Source: a virus. Taken from it: a stretch of 25,413 bases of DNA. Under the pieces are notes generated by a model. That model saw only the letters and a list, made by a program, of their open reading frames with translations, had not been told where the DNA came from and ran no database searches. Of the stretch, positions 14,402 through 21,446 are shown piece after piece; the stretch's first letter is position 1, and every line of letters begins with the position of its first letter. The stretch spans positions 1 through 25,413 of IMG/VR virus record IMGVR_UViG_3300026257_000024, one strand, 5' to 3'. The position numbers and the translations under genes were made by a program.

Positions 14402-14788
14402 ATGTCTATTAAATCAACAATCGCTGCTATTGCAGCAAGCCCATTTCTACTCGCTGGAGCCGCTTTTGCTGGTCCTTATGTGAACGTAGAAAGCAACCTC
14501 TCTTATCCAGATGGAGACTACTCTGCAGCAACTACTGACGTTCACGTTGGGTATGAAGGTGGAGAAGGACAACTAGGATATTATGTCCAAGCTGGTCCAG
14601 CATTCGTACATAGCGAAACTGATTCTGATACAGAAACAGAATTCTCTGGTAAAGTTGGTCTTAACGTAGCTGCTACTGAATCTCTTGGAGTATACGGCGA
14701 AATCGCTGGTATCTCTAATGGCGAAGACAGTGGTGGAGACACCATCATTGACTGGGGTGCTAAAGTTGGTGCTAAGTTCACTTTCTGA
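14402..14788 (+). CDS. Exported outer-membrane-like beta-rich protein (128 aa)
   Basis: A signal peptide is clear: MSIKSTIAAIAASPFLLAG then AAFA followed by GPYVNV, giving a likely cleavage after residue 23. The mature part alternates polar and aromatic or hydrophobic residues in short strands (LGYYVQAGPAFV, SGKVGLNVAA, SLGVYGEIAG) and ends in aromatic Phe (KVGAKFTF), the hallmark of an outer-membrane beta-barrel C-terminus. It resembles a small porin or OmpW-like protein. The longer frame from GTG 14318 is rejected because the signal peptide starts at 14402. Its own promoter and terminator make it an independent cassette. Confidence 0.7.
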   Translation: MSIKSTIAAIAASPFLLAGAAFAGPYVNVESNLSYPDGDYSAATTDVHVGYEGGEGQLGYYVQAGPAFVHSETDSDTETEFSGKVGLNVAATESLGVYGEIAGISNGEDSGGDTIIDWGAKVGAKFTF

Positions 14789-14805
14789 TCACTTATCAAT
14801 ATAAA

Positions 14806-14812
14806 CTAAATA
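14806..14812 (+). promoter_or_regulatory. Late-type promoter box CTAAATA upstream of glutaredoxin
   Basis: CTAAATA abuts the 5' arm of the terminator hairpin (14813). A start about 7 nt downstream would fall inside the hairpin, so transcripts of the next operon would begin there and escape the terminator. Confidence 0.45.
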
Positions 14813-14836
14813 GGGTGTCTCATGACACCCTTTTTT
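14813..14836 (+). terminator. Intrinsic terminator
   Basis: A perfect 7-bp stem, GGGTGTC (14813-14819) with GACACCC (14824-14830), has a TCAT loop and is followed by six T residues (14831-14836). It ends the exported-protein cassette. Confidence 0.92.
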
Positions 14837-14852
14837 ATTGGAGAACAAACAT

Positions 14853-15101
14853 ATGGCAAATCCTGGTGGTACTGTAATCTACACCCGTGGTGGGTGTCCC
14901 TATTGCGTTAAGGTAAAAGAGGTGTATAATGCTAAGGGGTGGCCCTTTAGAGAGTACACTTTAGGTAATCAGTTCACACGTGAACAGTTTAAACAGGAGT
15001 TTGGTCAACAGGCAACCTTCCCACAGGTACTCATCAACGGTCAACGAATTGGTGGATGTACTGAGACAATCAAATTTTTAAGGGAGACAAAGCAACTCTG
15101 A
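14853..15101 (+). CDS. grx: Glutaredoxin
   Basis: Glutaredoxins reduce disulfides with glutathione, for example in ribonucleotide reductase. The active site CPYC (Cys15-Cys18) follows VIYTRGG; the cis-Pro loop TFPQVLINGQRIGGCTE and the total of 82 aa match the family. The ATG at 14853 with GGAGAA upstream is chosen; an in-frame TTG at 14838 lies next to the terminator and is unlikely. Its stop overlaps the next ATG by one base. Confidence 0.93.
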   Translation: MANPGGTVIYTRGGCPYCVKVKEVYNAKGWPFREYTLGNQFTREQFKQEFGQQATFPQVLINGQRIGGCTETIKFLRETKQL

Positions 15102-15478
15102 TGTCTAATTATGATCCTGATAATGAAGCCCTTTACTCTTTGTTAGATAAGGCGATTGATACTGCAATGATCCAACAGAAGTTTCTCTTTAACATGAGGA
15201 AATATTTGGAGGATCATTCTTATACTCGTAAACAGACGAAAGAATTGTTAGAATCTTCAGTTATGGAGGAGGTCGTTACTAATACTGGTGATCTCAATGG
15301 GTACCTAGATGGTGACAAGCAATGTAAAGAAGCATATGGTCATATAAAGAAGGTACAGGTGGTTAAGATTCGTAATTATCTTGCCAAGATAACAACGGAT
15401 GTTCATGAGTACTATGCTCATCGAAAACCAGGCAGACCTAAAGGTTCTAAAAACAAGAAGAAGAAGGCATCTAAATAA
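15101..15478 (+). CDS. Hypothetical protein with AT-hook-like basic tail (125 aa)
   Basis: The first 100 residues are helical with no known domain. The C-terminus RKPGRPKGSKNKKKKASK contains the P-G-R-P core of an AT-hook flanked by basic residues, which binds the minor groove of AT-rich DNA. A role in binding phage or host DNA is therefore likely (inference). It is co-transcribed with glutaredoxin (TGATG junction), and its stop codon overlaps a CTAAATA box. Confidence 0.65.
   Translation: MSNYDPDNEALYSLLDKAIDTAMIQQKFLFNMRKYLEDHSYTRKQTKELLESSVMEEVVTNTGDLNGYLDGDKQCKEAYGHIKKVQVVKIRNYLAKITTDVHEYYAHRKPGRPKGSKNKKKKASK
15471..15477 (+). promoter_or_regulatory. Late-type promoter box CTAAATA
   Basis: CTAAATA overlaps the TAA stop of the AT-hook protein gene and lies 23 nt before the ATG at 15501, as at 1250 and 7954. 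AAGTAAGGGAG follows as ribosome binding site. Confidence 0.45.
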
Positions 15479-15500
15479 AAAAAAGTAAGGGAGTATCCGT

Positions 15501-15743
15501 ATGGAACATTTAGATTTTTTATACATTTCCCTCTTTCTAACACTCGGAAGCTTCCTACTAGGGTTTCTAGTAGCATGGAACATCAGAGCAGTCTATGATT
15601 CATGGGTTGCTAGGGCAGATTATGCTGCTATGGTTATGCATCCTGAGATGTATGACGAACATGGCGCATTAATTAATCCTGACGAGTTGATGTACTTGCG
15701 TATTGCTGACGATGATGATACAATTGATGATGACGATGAGTAA
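15501..15743 (+). CDS. Membrane protein with acidic tail (80 aa)
   Basis: One strong hydrophobic helix (residues about 6-27, FLYISLFLTLGSFLLGFLVA) is followed by NIRAVYDSW, a soluble segment and an acidic end DDDDTIDDDDE. A GGGAG site precedes the ATG. The shape (one helix, acidic tail) recalls the 49-aa protein at 7207. Function unknown. Confidence 0.7.
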   Translation: MEHLDFLYISLFLTLGSFLLGFLVAWNIRAVYDSWVARADYAAMVMHPEMYDEHGALINPDELMYLRIADDDDTIDDDDE

Positions 15744-15746
15744 ACT

Positions 15747-16178
15747 ATGAAATTATTGATTTCTGAGGTGCTCCAGAAGGCACACAATGCCAAGACAAAG
15801 GCAGAGAAGGTAAAGATTTTACGTGAGAATAAAACAGATGCATTGATGTCTGTCTTTATTATTAACTATGATGAATCTGTTGTCTCTCTACTACCTGAAG
15901 GCAATGTACCTTTCCGAGAGAACGAAGCACCCGAAGGTACTGAACATACCAAACTGGAACATGAAGCGAGACTTCTATTCCATTTCTTTAAAGGTGGGTC
16001 GAAATTACCTGGTCTTAAAAGAGAGACTATGTTTATCCAGATGCTAGAAGGTTTACATCCTTCTGAATCACAAGTTATTATCCTTGCTAAGGATAAGAAA
16101 CTTAATACCAAGTATAAAGTAACCAAAGCCTGTGTAACGGAGGCATTCCCAGAGATTACATGGGGCGGCAGGTCATGA
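15747..16178 (+). CDS. DUF6433-like conserved phage protein (143 aa)
   Basis: Reads as the DUF6433-type protein common to T4-like cyanophages: MKLLISEVLQKAHNAKTKAE, then APEGTEHTKLEHEARLLFHF, KRETMFIQMLEGLHPSE and an end VTEAFPEI. Helical and charged, it probably binds nucleic acid or protein, but no activity is established to my knowledge. It overlaps the next gene by ATGA. Confidence 0.75.
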   Translation: MKLLISEVLQKAHNAKTKAEKVKILRENKTDALMSVFIINYDESVVSLLPEGNVPFRENEAPEGTEHTKLEHEARLLFHFFKGGSKLPGLKRETMFIQMLEGLHPSESQVIILAKDKKLNTKYKVTKACVTEAFPEITWGGRS

Positions 16179-16456
16179 ACCTCAAGATACTAGTGCAAGA
16201 ATGCACTGATGAGGACGTGGCAGATAAGAAACTACCAGTCCATTCATATGTGGTATCATATGTGAAGGAGGATAAAGTTTGTCGTGACATTGTACTCGCT
16301 GGTAGTAAAGGAACGGTAGAGATTTTTGATCACTACTGGGACCTCTACAAGGAGGGGTTACAAGGTTGGCAACAAACTAATGGTCGTGTACCAGTGAGTA
16401 GATGGAACAATCAACGCAAGGTGGATGAGAAACCAAAACCCAAAAGGAAAAAATGA
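16175..16456 (+). CDS. Hypothetical protein with basic tail (93 aa)
   Basis: The ATG at 16175, overlapping the previous stop (ATGA), is preferred to a GTG or ATG further up. It begins MNLKILVQECTDEDVADKKL, contains HSYVVSYVKEDKVCRDIVLA (two strands), and ends in a lysine-rich tail KPKPKRKK. No family is recognised. ATGA couples it to the next gene. Confidence 0.65.
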   Translation: MNLKILVQECTDEDVADKKLPVHSYVVSYVKEDKVCRDIVLAGSKGTVEIFDHYWDLYKEGLQGWQQTNGRVPVSRWNNQRKVDEKPKPKRKK

Positions 16457-16677
16457 CTGAGATGAATGACAATTGGAAGGTGATGAGTGATCTAGAGGTT
16501 GCATTTTCTGAGATCACTACATTTAATTTTATGCTGGAACAACTACAGGAGGCAGTAGACAATAGTAGGACTAATGAAATTGTAGACCTTACACTTGCAC
16601 TTAATGCTTTCATGCCTGTTTATACTGATAATTGGGACAGGAAATTTAGAGACGCATGGGATCAGGTAGTAAAATGA
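16453..16677 (+). CDS. Hypothetical acidic helical protein (74 aa)
   Basis: MTEMNDNWKVMSDLEVAF starts a mostly helical acidic protein (FMLEQLQEAVDNSRTNEIVD). Both ends are ATGA junctions. No motif. It belongs to a run of four small coupled genes leading to thyX. Confidence 0.6.
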   Translation: MTEMNDNWKVMSDLEVAFSEITTFNFMLEQLQEAVDNSRTNEIVDLTLALNAFMPVYTDNWDRKFRDAWDQVVK

Positions 16678-16898
16678 ATTCGATATATGATTTTGCAAAA
16701 GGTAATAAGACCGATGAGATCGACAAGGAGTCCAAGATCCTTGGAGCACAAGCTGCTACTGCGATCTTGGGTATAATATTTGGACCTTTTGTAGTGTGGG
16801 CAGCATGGAATGTAGTGATGCCAGCACTCTTCGGACTACCTACTATTGGGTACGTCTATTCTTTAGCACTTTATGTACTTGTTAAGACCCTGAAATGA
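16674..16898 (+). CDS. Membrane protein (74 aa)
   Basis: The ATG at 16674 (overlapping the preceding stop) gives MNSIYDFAKGNKTDEIDKES, a polar segment, then two hydrophobic stretches at about 26-45 and 52-72. The longer start at 16656 is rejected because it lies inside the neighbour. It is coupled to thyX by ATGA. Role unknown. Confidence 0.65.
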   Translation: MNSIYDFAKGNKTDEIDKESKILGAQAATAILGIIFGPFVVWAAWNVVMPALFGLPTIGYVYSLALYVLVKTLK

Positions 16899-17602
16899 CA
16901 AATAAAGTATGTGTAATCTCCGTCACTCCAGATGCTGAGAGAACTATAGGATACATAGCACGTGTATCTAACCCAAAGAACCAGGACAACGAGAAGGTCT
17001 CTGGTCTTTTAAAGTATTGCATTAAGCATGGACACTGGTCTGTCTTTGAGCAAGCACACATGACTGTTGAGATTAATACAACACGTGGACTTGCTGCACA
17101 GATACTGAGACACAGGTCATTCACATACCAAGAGTTCAGTCAGAGGTATGCTGATTCATCTTTACTAGGTGATGAGATACCACTACCAGAACTAAGAAGA
17201 CAGGACACTAAGAACCGTCAGAATAGTATCAATGATCTTGACCCTAAGGTGGTCAACAAGTATGAGATACTCATGGCAGATCACTTCAGACATGGTATGG
17301 ATCTCTATCAGCAGATGCTTAATGATGGTATCGCTAAGGAGTGTGCTAGGTTTGTACTACCACTAGCGACACCCACTAGGTTATACATGACAGGTAGTGT
17401 ACGTAGTTGGATTCATTATATAAACTTACGCTCTGCTAATGGTACTCAGAAAGAGCACATGGACATTGCTAATACTATTAAGAGACACTTTGTGTGTCAG
17501 TTTCCAGTAGTATCAGAAGCATTAGAGTGGTGTGATAATGAATGTGATTGTAAAGAAGATGATTACTGGGGTGATACACAACCCTGCCTACGTATAGATT
17601 GA
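16895..17602 (+). CDS. thyX: Flavin-dependent thymidylate synthase
   Basis: ThyX makes dTMP from dUMP with FAD and methylenetetrahydrofolate. The signature RHR-x7-S is present as Arg72-His73-Arg74 to Ser82 (RHRSFTYQEFSQRY), and the C-terminal region has RSWIHYINLRSANGTQKE, the second substrate-binding block. The length of 235 aa is normal. It provides thymidine for phage DNA, joining purC, purM and purN as a nucleotide supply set. ATGA upstream and TGATG downstream couple it to its neighbours. Confidence 0.95.
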   Translation: MTNKVCVISVTPDAERTIGYIARVSNPKNQDNEKVSGLLKYCIKHGHWSVFEQAHMTVEINTTRGLAAQILRHRSFTYQEFSQRYADSSLLGDEIPLPELRRQDTKNRQNSINDLDPKVVNKYEILMADHFRHGMDLYQQMLNDGIAKECARFVLPLATPTRLYMTGSVRSWIHYINLRSANGTQKEHMDIANTIKRHFVCQFPVVSEALEWCDNECDCKEDDYWGDTQPCLRID

Positions 17603-18189
17603 TGGCAGAAGTAGTACCAGCATTTTCTTCACCCATCTATGTGACAGGTGAGGACAAAGACTTTCCATTGATTAACTGGGAGTGTCTAGAGTTCACACCA
17701 TATAATGTAGAGAGTGTAGGATACCGTACAGTTGATCAGCATGTGTTAGACTCATTCCCTGACTTAGAGGGGTGGGTCTTTCAGCATGTATTGGACTATG
17801 TTATTGGTGCAATGGGAGTTGATCCTGATCTACATTGGCCTGAGATAACATGCTCATGGATCAACAAGTATAAGAAGGGACAAGCATCAGTACCTCATCA
17901 CCATGCTAACAGCATGTACTCAGGTAATATATTCTTGCAAGGAGACACAGGTAACTTAGTGTTTGAGAAACCTAAACATATGGTTGTAGAACCCACGCTC
18001 TCCCAACAGAACCTATATAATTCTACTAGCTTTACTTTACCACCAATAAAGTCAGTGCTATGTATGTTTCCGTCTGATCTTATGCATTACACCTTGCCAA
18101 ATGAATCAGAATCGGATAGAATAACACTCTCCTTTAATGTAATGGTTAGAGGAACACCACGATGGATAGAAGACAATGCCCACGTATGA
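17602..18189 (+). CDS. Putative 2OG-Fe(II) oxygenase (195 aa)
   Basis: SVPHHHANSMYSGNIFLQ (His99-His101) and CMFPSDLMHYTLPNESESDR with LSFN (distal His162, Arg173) match the putative 2OG-Fe(II) oxygenase group with the H-x-H and FPS-x-x-x-H patterns. The ATG at 17602 is chosen over TTG 17599; it overlaps the thyX stop as TGATG. It resembles the enzyme at 5022 in motif style. Substrate unknown. Confidence 0.8.
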   Translation: MAEVVPAFSSPIYVTGEDKDFPLINWECLEFTPYNVESVGYRTVDQHVLDSFPDLEGWVFQHVLDYVIGAMGVDPDLHWPEITCSWINKYKKGQASVPHHHANSMYSGNIFLQGDTGNLVFEKPKHMVVEPTLSQQNLYNSTSFTLPPIKSVLCMFPSDLMHYTLPNESESDRITLSFNVMVRGTPRWIEDNAHV

Positions 18190-18409
18190 TTTTAGAAACA
18201 AAGAGACAGGTGAGATCATCGAGAACGTAGTCATGTCTATGTGTGACCTCGATAAATATAAAGAGGAGCATCCAGAGTTAGAAAGATACTTTGGTAACCA
18301 AGCTCCAAAGGTTGCTTATGGATTACCTAAGCAGTCAGATGGATTTAAAGATGTGATGAGTAAGATACAATCTAATCATCCTGCCGCTGACTTATCAAGA
18401 TTTACCTAA
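18176..18409 (+). CDS. FmdB-like protein lacking the zinc ribbon (77 aa)
   Basis: MPTYDFRNKETGEIIENVV matches the first strands of FmdB-type regulatory proteins (MPTYEYRC-x-x-C-G), but RNKETG replaces the Cys-x-x-Cys-Gly pair, so it cannot bind zinc at that knuckle. The rest (DLDKYKEEHPELERYF) is helical. Such cysteine-less forms are known to me from cyanophages; function unknown. It overlaps the oxygenase by 14 nt. Confidence 0.7.
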   Translation: MPTYDFRNKETGEIIENVVMSMCDLDKYKEEHPELERYFGNQAPKVAYGLPKQSDGFKDVMSKIQSNHPAADLSRFT

Positions 18410-18412
18410 ATT

Positions 18413-19168
18413 ATGGCAGTAAAGAAGCGTAAGACAACCTCTCAAAACAACAGCAGAAGTGCTAAAGCAATGAGACGCAAGAAGCCTATAAGCATAGACC
18501 AACTTAAACAGATCGAACCGATAGGTGACAATCAGAAGTTGGTTTTTGATTCCTTTAAAGAGGGTAGGAATCTTGTGTTGCATGGTGCTGCTGGTACTGG
18601 TAAGACATTCATCAGTCTTTACCTAGCACTGGAGCAGGTACTTGACTTATCGTCACCATATGAGAAAATATATATGGTTCGCTCTCTTGTACCTACGAGA
18701 GAGATTGGTTTCCTACCAGGAGATCACGAGGACAAGTCAAACTTATATCAGATACCTTATAAGAACATGGTGAAATACATGTTCGAGATGCCTGATGAAC
18801 CTTCATTTGAGATGCTTTACGATGGTCTAAGAGTACAGCAGACCATATCTTTTTGGTCTACCTCTTTCATACGTGGTACAACATTTGACAGGTCTATTAT
18901 AATAGTAGATGAGTTCTCTAACTTAAACTTCCATGAGCTTGACTCTATTGTTACTCGTGTGGGGCAGGACTGTAGGATTATATTCTCAGGGGACTATTCA
19001 CAATCTGACTTAATCAAAACAGGAGAACGTCAAGGTGTGCTAGACTTCATGAAGATCCTCCAATCTATGCCGTCCTTTGAGACTGTGGAGTTTGGTATCG
19101 GAGACATCGTACGTTCTGGGTTAGTACGTGAGTATTTACTCAGCAAAATCAATCTAGGGTTTCATTAA
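18413..19168 (+). CDS. phoH: PhoH-like ATPase
   Basis: Walker A is GAAGTGKT (residues 58-65); Walker B is IIIVDEFSN near residue 163, with SGDYSQ further on as sensor. The basic N-terminus (KKRKTTSQNN, MRRKK) may bind RNA. PhoH proteins are NTPases linked to RNA handling; cyanophage copies are common, and a phosphate link is not established. The fold and length (251 aa) fit. DEFSN in place of the more usual DEAQN is a mild departure. Confidence 0.9.
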   Translation: MAVKKRKTTSQNNSRSAKAMRRKKPISIDQLKQIEPIGDNQKLVFDSFKEGRNLVLHGAAGTGKTFISLYLALEQVLDLSSPYEKIYMVRSLVPTREIGFLPGDHEDKSNLYQIPYKNMVKYMFEMPDEPSFEMLYDGLRVQQTISFWSTSFIRGTTFDRSIIIVDEFSNLNFHELDSIVTRVGQDCRIIFSGDYSQSDLIKTGERQGVLDFMKILQSMPSFETVEFGIGDIVRSGLVREYLLSKINLGFH

Positions 19169-19872
19169 TGAAAGTGTTTAATCATGTGGGTCCTGCGAGG
19201 AAGTTGGATGAACTTCCCACCCAAAACGTTGAGGGCAGACGATTTTATAAGTCTCCCGAAGGTCATTGGTACCCCTCTGTTACTACTGTGGTTGGTAAAC
19301 AATCCATAGATGGTATAAAGAAATGGGAAGAGAGAATAGGTTGGGTTAAAGCAGAGAAGATTCGTAGAGAATCCTCTTGGCGTGGTACTCAGTACCATAC
19401 TATCGTGGAGTATTATCTTAACAATGACATTACGAAAGTTGAGAAGAGCGAGGGTCTTCCCTCGTACCTTTTTGGGTTTAGTCGTGAGATCCTTGATCGT
19501 ATTGATAATATTCACCTTCTGGAAGCCCCTCTTTATTCTAACGATCTACGGATTGGTGGGCGTGTTGATTGTATTGCTGAGTTTGATGGCGAGCTTGCTA
19601 TAATAGACTTTAAGACAACCAAGGACATCAAGAAGGTGGAATGGTTGGACAAGTATTTTGTACAAGAAGCAGCGTACGCTTACATGTACTACGAACGCAC
19701 TGGTGTGGAGGTTAAGAAACTTGTGACCTTATCTGTTGCAGAGAATGGTCAGACTCAAGTCGAAGAACGCTACGACAAGGCTCCTTACATAGACACACTG
19801 TGTGAGTGGATCAAAGAGTTTCAGATGGAGTTCCTAACTGAATCCATAACTAATGGAGTTATTACAGAATGA
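19168..19872 (+). CDS. RecB-like PD-(D/E)XK exonuclease
   Basis: The motifs run in order: GTQYH (His77), Glu119 in LLEAPLYS, GGRVDCIAEF (Asp134), AIIDFKTTKD (Asp147, Lys149) and the Q-x3-YAY of helix 4 (Gln166). This is the catalytic set of RecB-family exonucleases (Cas4/lambda-like). It probably processes phage DNA ends or degrades host DNA. It lies next to the T4-style 33-32 replication cluster and is coupled to gene 33 by ATGA. Confidence 0.85.
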   Translation: MKVFNHVGPARKLDELPTQNVEGRRFYKSPEGHWYPSVTTVVGKQSIDGIKKWEERIGWVKAEKIRRESSWRGTQYHTIVEYYLNNDITKVEKSEGLPSYLFGFSREILDRIDNIHLLEAPLYSNDLRIGGRVDCIAEFDGELAIIDFKTTKDIKKVEWLDKYFVQEAAYAYMYYERTGVEVKKLVTLSVAENGQTQVEERYDKAPYIDTLCEWIKEFQMEFLTESITNGVITE

Positions 19873-20114
19873 AAGAGCTTGAGGAAAATTTTATGTCACA
19901 AAGTAAGTTTAGTACTTTGGTAGAACATACCGTACAGAATAGTAATGGTCTCATAAACTACATAGAGGCAGTCGCAGCAGTGTGTGACGAATATAATATT
20001 GAGATCGAAGTCGTTAACAAATTGATTTCTAAACCACTGAAGGATAAGATCAAAGCTAACGCACAACTTTTAAATTGTATCAAACGCACAAGTAGGGGGG
20101 TTTTACCATTATGA
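19869..20114 (+). CDS. 33: gp33-like late transcription coactivator
   Basis: In T4, gp33 bridges the host RNA polymerase flap to the sliding clamp and activates late promoters with gp55. The core INYIEAVAAVCDEYNIE, then VNKLISKPLKDKIKANAQLLN, matches the gp33 family pattern (YIEAV, C-E, LIS-x-x-L-K-x-K-I). At 81 aa it is shorter than T4 gp33, as in other cyanophages. The ATG at 19869 is an ATGA junction; the ATG at 19893 has a better ribosome site (GAGG) and may be the true start. Position near gene 32 agrees with T4 order. Confidence 0.8.
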   Translation: MKELEENFMSQSKFSTLVEHTVQNSNGLINYIEAVAAVCDEYNIEIEVVNKLISKPLKDKIKANAQLLNCIKRTSRGVLPL

Positions 20115-20485
20115 ATGAAGATTTCTTCCGTTCTGAAGTGATAGCAAAAGAACTAGATGATCTTCAGACAACTTACAATGAGTTGTTAAAGATGTCTAGT
20201 AAATTAAACACACTAGACAAGGTGCAGCAGTTGGATCATATCAACAAGACGTTAGAGTTGGTTGCCAAGCAGAAAGTATTTTATGCTCGTCTTCAGTTGA
20301 TGAGTACCTATGTCACAAACGAGGAAGATGATCAGTCGTCAGACGTTAAAGAGGTGAAGGAAAGGATCGATATGGTCAGTAACCTATACTCTGGTGGCAA
20401 CAGCAATCTTTTAGATATATTACAGGCGATGGAGGACAAACTCCTGTGTTGGAAGAAGGATTTAGAGGGGGTTGACAAGACCTAA
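20111..20485 (+). CDS. DUF1825 family protein (124 aa)
   Basis: FFRSEVIAKELDDLQTTYNEL, KLNTLDKVQQLDHINKTLEL and VAKQKVFYARLQLM match the DUF1825 pattern of cyanobacterial proteins (FF-S-E-I/V, Y-x-x-L, Q/Y-x-x-F-x-x-R). The protein is helical and acidic, and its function in cyanobacteria is unknown. It occupies the place of the T4 small genes between 33 and 32 and is coupled by ATGA to gene 33. It is probably of host origin (inference). Confidence 0.75.
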   Translation: MNEDFFRSEVIAKELDDLQTTYNELLKMSSKLNTLDKVQQLDHINKTLELVAKQKVFYARLQLMSTYVTNEEDDQSSDVKEVKERIDMVSNLYSGGNSNLLDILQAMEDKLLCWKKDLEGVDKT

Positions 20486-20488
20486 ATA
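20482..20488 (+). promoter_or_regulatory. Late-type promoter box upstream of gene 32
   Basis: CTAAATA (20482-20488) overlaps the stop codon of the DUF1825 gene, as at 7773 and 15471. TTGACA lies at 20472-20477. A start would fall in the palindrome at 20494-20507. Confidence 0.4.
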
Positions 20489-20493
20489 GTATG

Positions 20494-20507
20494 CCATCAT
20501 ATGATGG
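20494..20507 (+). promoter_or_regulatory. 14-bp perfect palindrome in the gene 32 leader
   Basis: CCATCATATGATGG is its own reverse complement, extendable in RNA by a G-U and a U-A pair. It lies 36 nt before the gene 32 ATG, where T4 has an autogenous operator, so it may be a protein or RNA control site. GGAGA at 20534-20538 is the ribosome site. Confidence 0.5.
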
Positions 20508-20543
20508 TAAACAAGCCAAATACAAAAACACACGGAGAATACA

Positions 20544-21446
20544 ATGTCATTTGCATCCCTTAAGAAGTCCTCTAGGTCTTCCATTGCTAGTTTAACAAAG
20601 GAACTAGAGAAACTGAACACTAAGGGCGGCGGTAACGGTCCTGACGAACGACTCTGGAAACCAGAAGTCGATAAGGCAGGCAACGGTTATGCTGTCATTC
20701 GTTTCCTTCCTGCTCCAACAGGAGAGGAACTACCTTGGGCACAGGTATGGTCACATGCTTTCCAAGGACCAGGAGGTTGGTACATCGAGAACAGTCTGAC
20801 TACATTAGGTCAGAATGATCCAGTTGGTGAACTCAACCGTATCCTATGGAACAGTGGTCTGGATACAGACAAGGACGTTGCACGTAAGCAGAAGCGTAAG
20901 CTTTCTTACTACAGTAACATCTTGGTCGTTAAAGATCCTCTACACCCAGAGAATGAAGGAAGAGTCTTCCTATACAAGTATGGTAAGAAGATCCATGACA
21001 AGTTAGTTGAGGCAATGAAGCCACAGTTTGAGGATGAGCAACCCATCAACCCATTCGATTTTTGGAAGGGTGCTGACTTTAAGTTAAAGATTGTCAGGCA
21101 AGATGGATATTGGAACTATGATCGTTCCGAGTTCGCATCACTATCAGTCTTAGGTGACTATGATGATGCTAAACTAGAGGAGATCTATAACCAAGAGTAT
21201 AGTCTCGCAGCATTTACTAATGCTGAGAACTTTAAACCTTACGAGGCATTAGAGAAGAGATTAAACCTAGTTCTAGGTAAGAACAAGGCACGTGTACAGA
21301 CACGTGACGAGGAACTGGAAGATCCTGTGCCAGTTGTAGAAGAGAACACTACGGTCACCGCAGGGTTCGGAAACAGTGTAGAATCATTAAAGACAGATGA
21401 GGATCCTGATCTGTCATATTTTGCACGATTAGCCGAGGAAGGTTGA
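20544..21446 (+). CDS. 32: Single-stranded DNA-binding protein gp32
   Basis: gp32 coats ssDNA in replication, recombination and repair. The basic N-terminus (SFASLKKSSRSSIASL) supports cooperativity, the core has WKPEVDKAGNGYAVIRFLPAP and WYIENSLTTLGQNDPV, and the acidic C-terminus (DEDPDLSYFARLAEEG) contacts other replication proteins. At 300 aa it matches T4 gp32. It has no cysteine at all, so the zinc knuckle of T4 gp32 is absent; Ser, Asn and Gly occupy the positions. The stop overlaps the next ATG (TGATG). Confidence 0.93.
   Translation: MSFASLKKSSRSSIASLTKELEKLNTKGGGNGPDERLWKPEVDKAGNGYAVIRFLPAPTGEELPWAQVWSHAFQGPGGWYIENSLTTLGQNDPVGELNRILWNSGLDTDKDVARKQKRKLSYYSNILVVKDPLHPENEGRVFLYKYGKKIHDKLVEAMKPQFEDEQPINPFDFWKGADFKLKIVRQDGYWNYDRSEFASLSVLGDYDDAKLEEIYNQEYSLAAFTNAENFKPYEALEKRLNLVLGKNKARVQTRDEELEDPVPVVEENTTVTAGFGNSVESLKTDEDPDLSYFARLAEEG

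Noticed and set aside
18251-18258. GATAAATA late-like boxes at 18251 and 21964
   Set aside because: Both are deep inside coding regions at no particular distance from a downstream gene.
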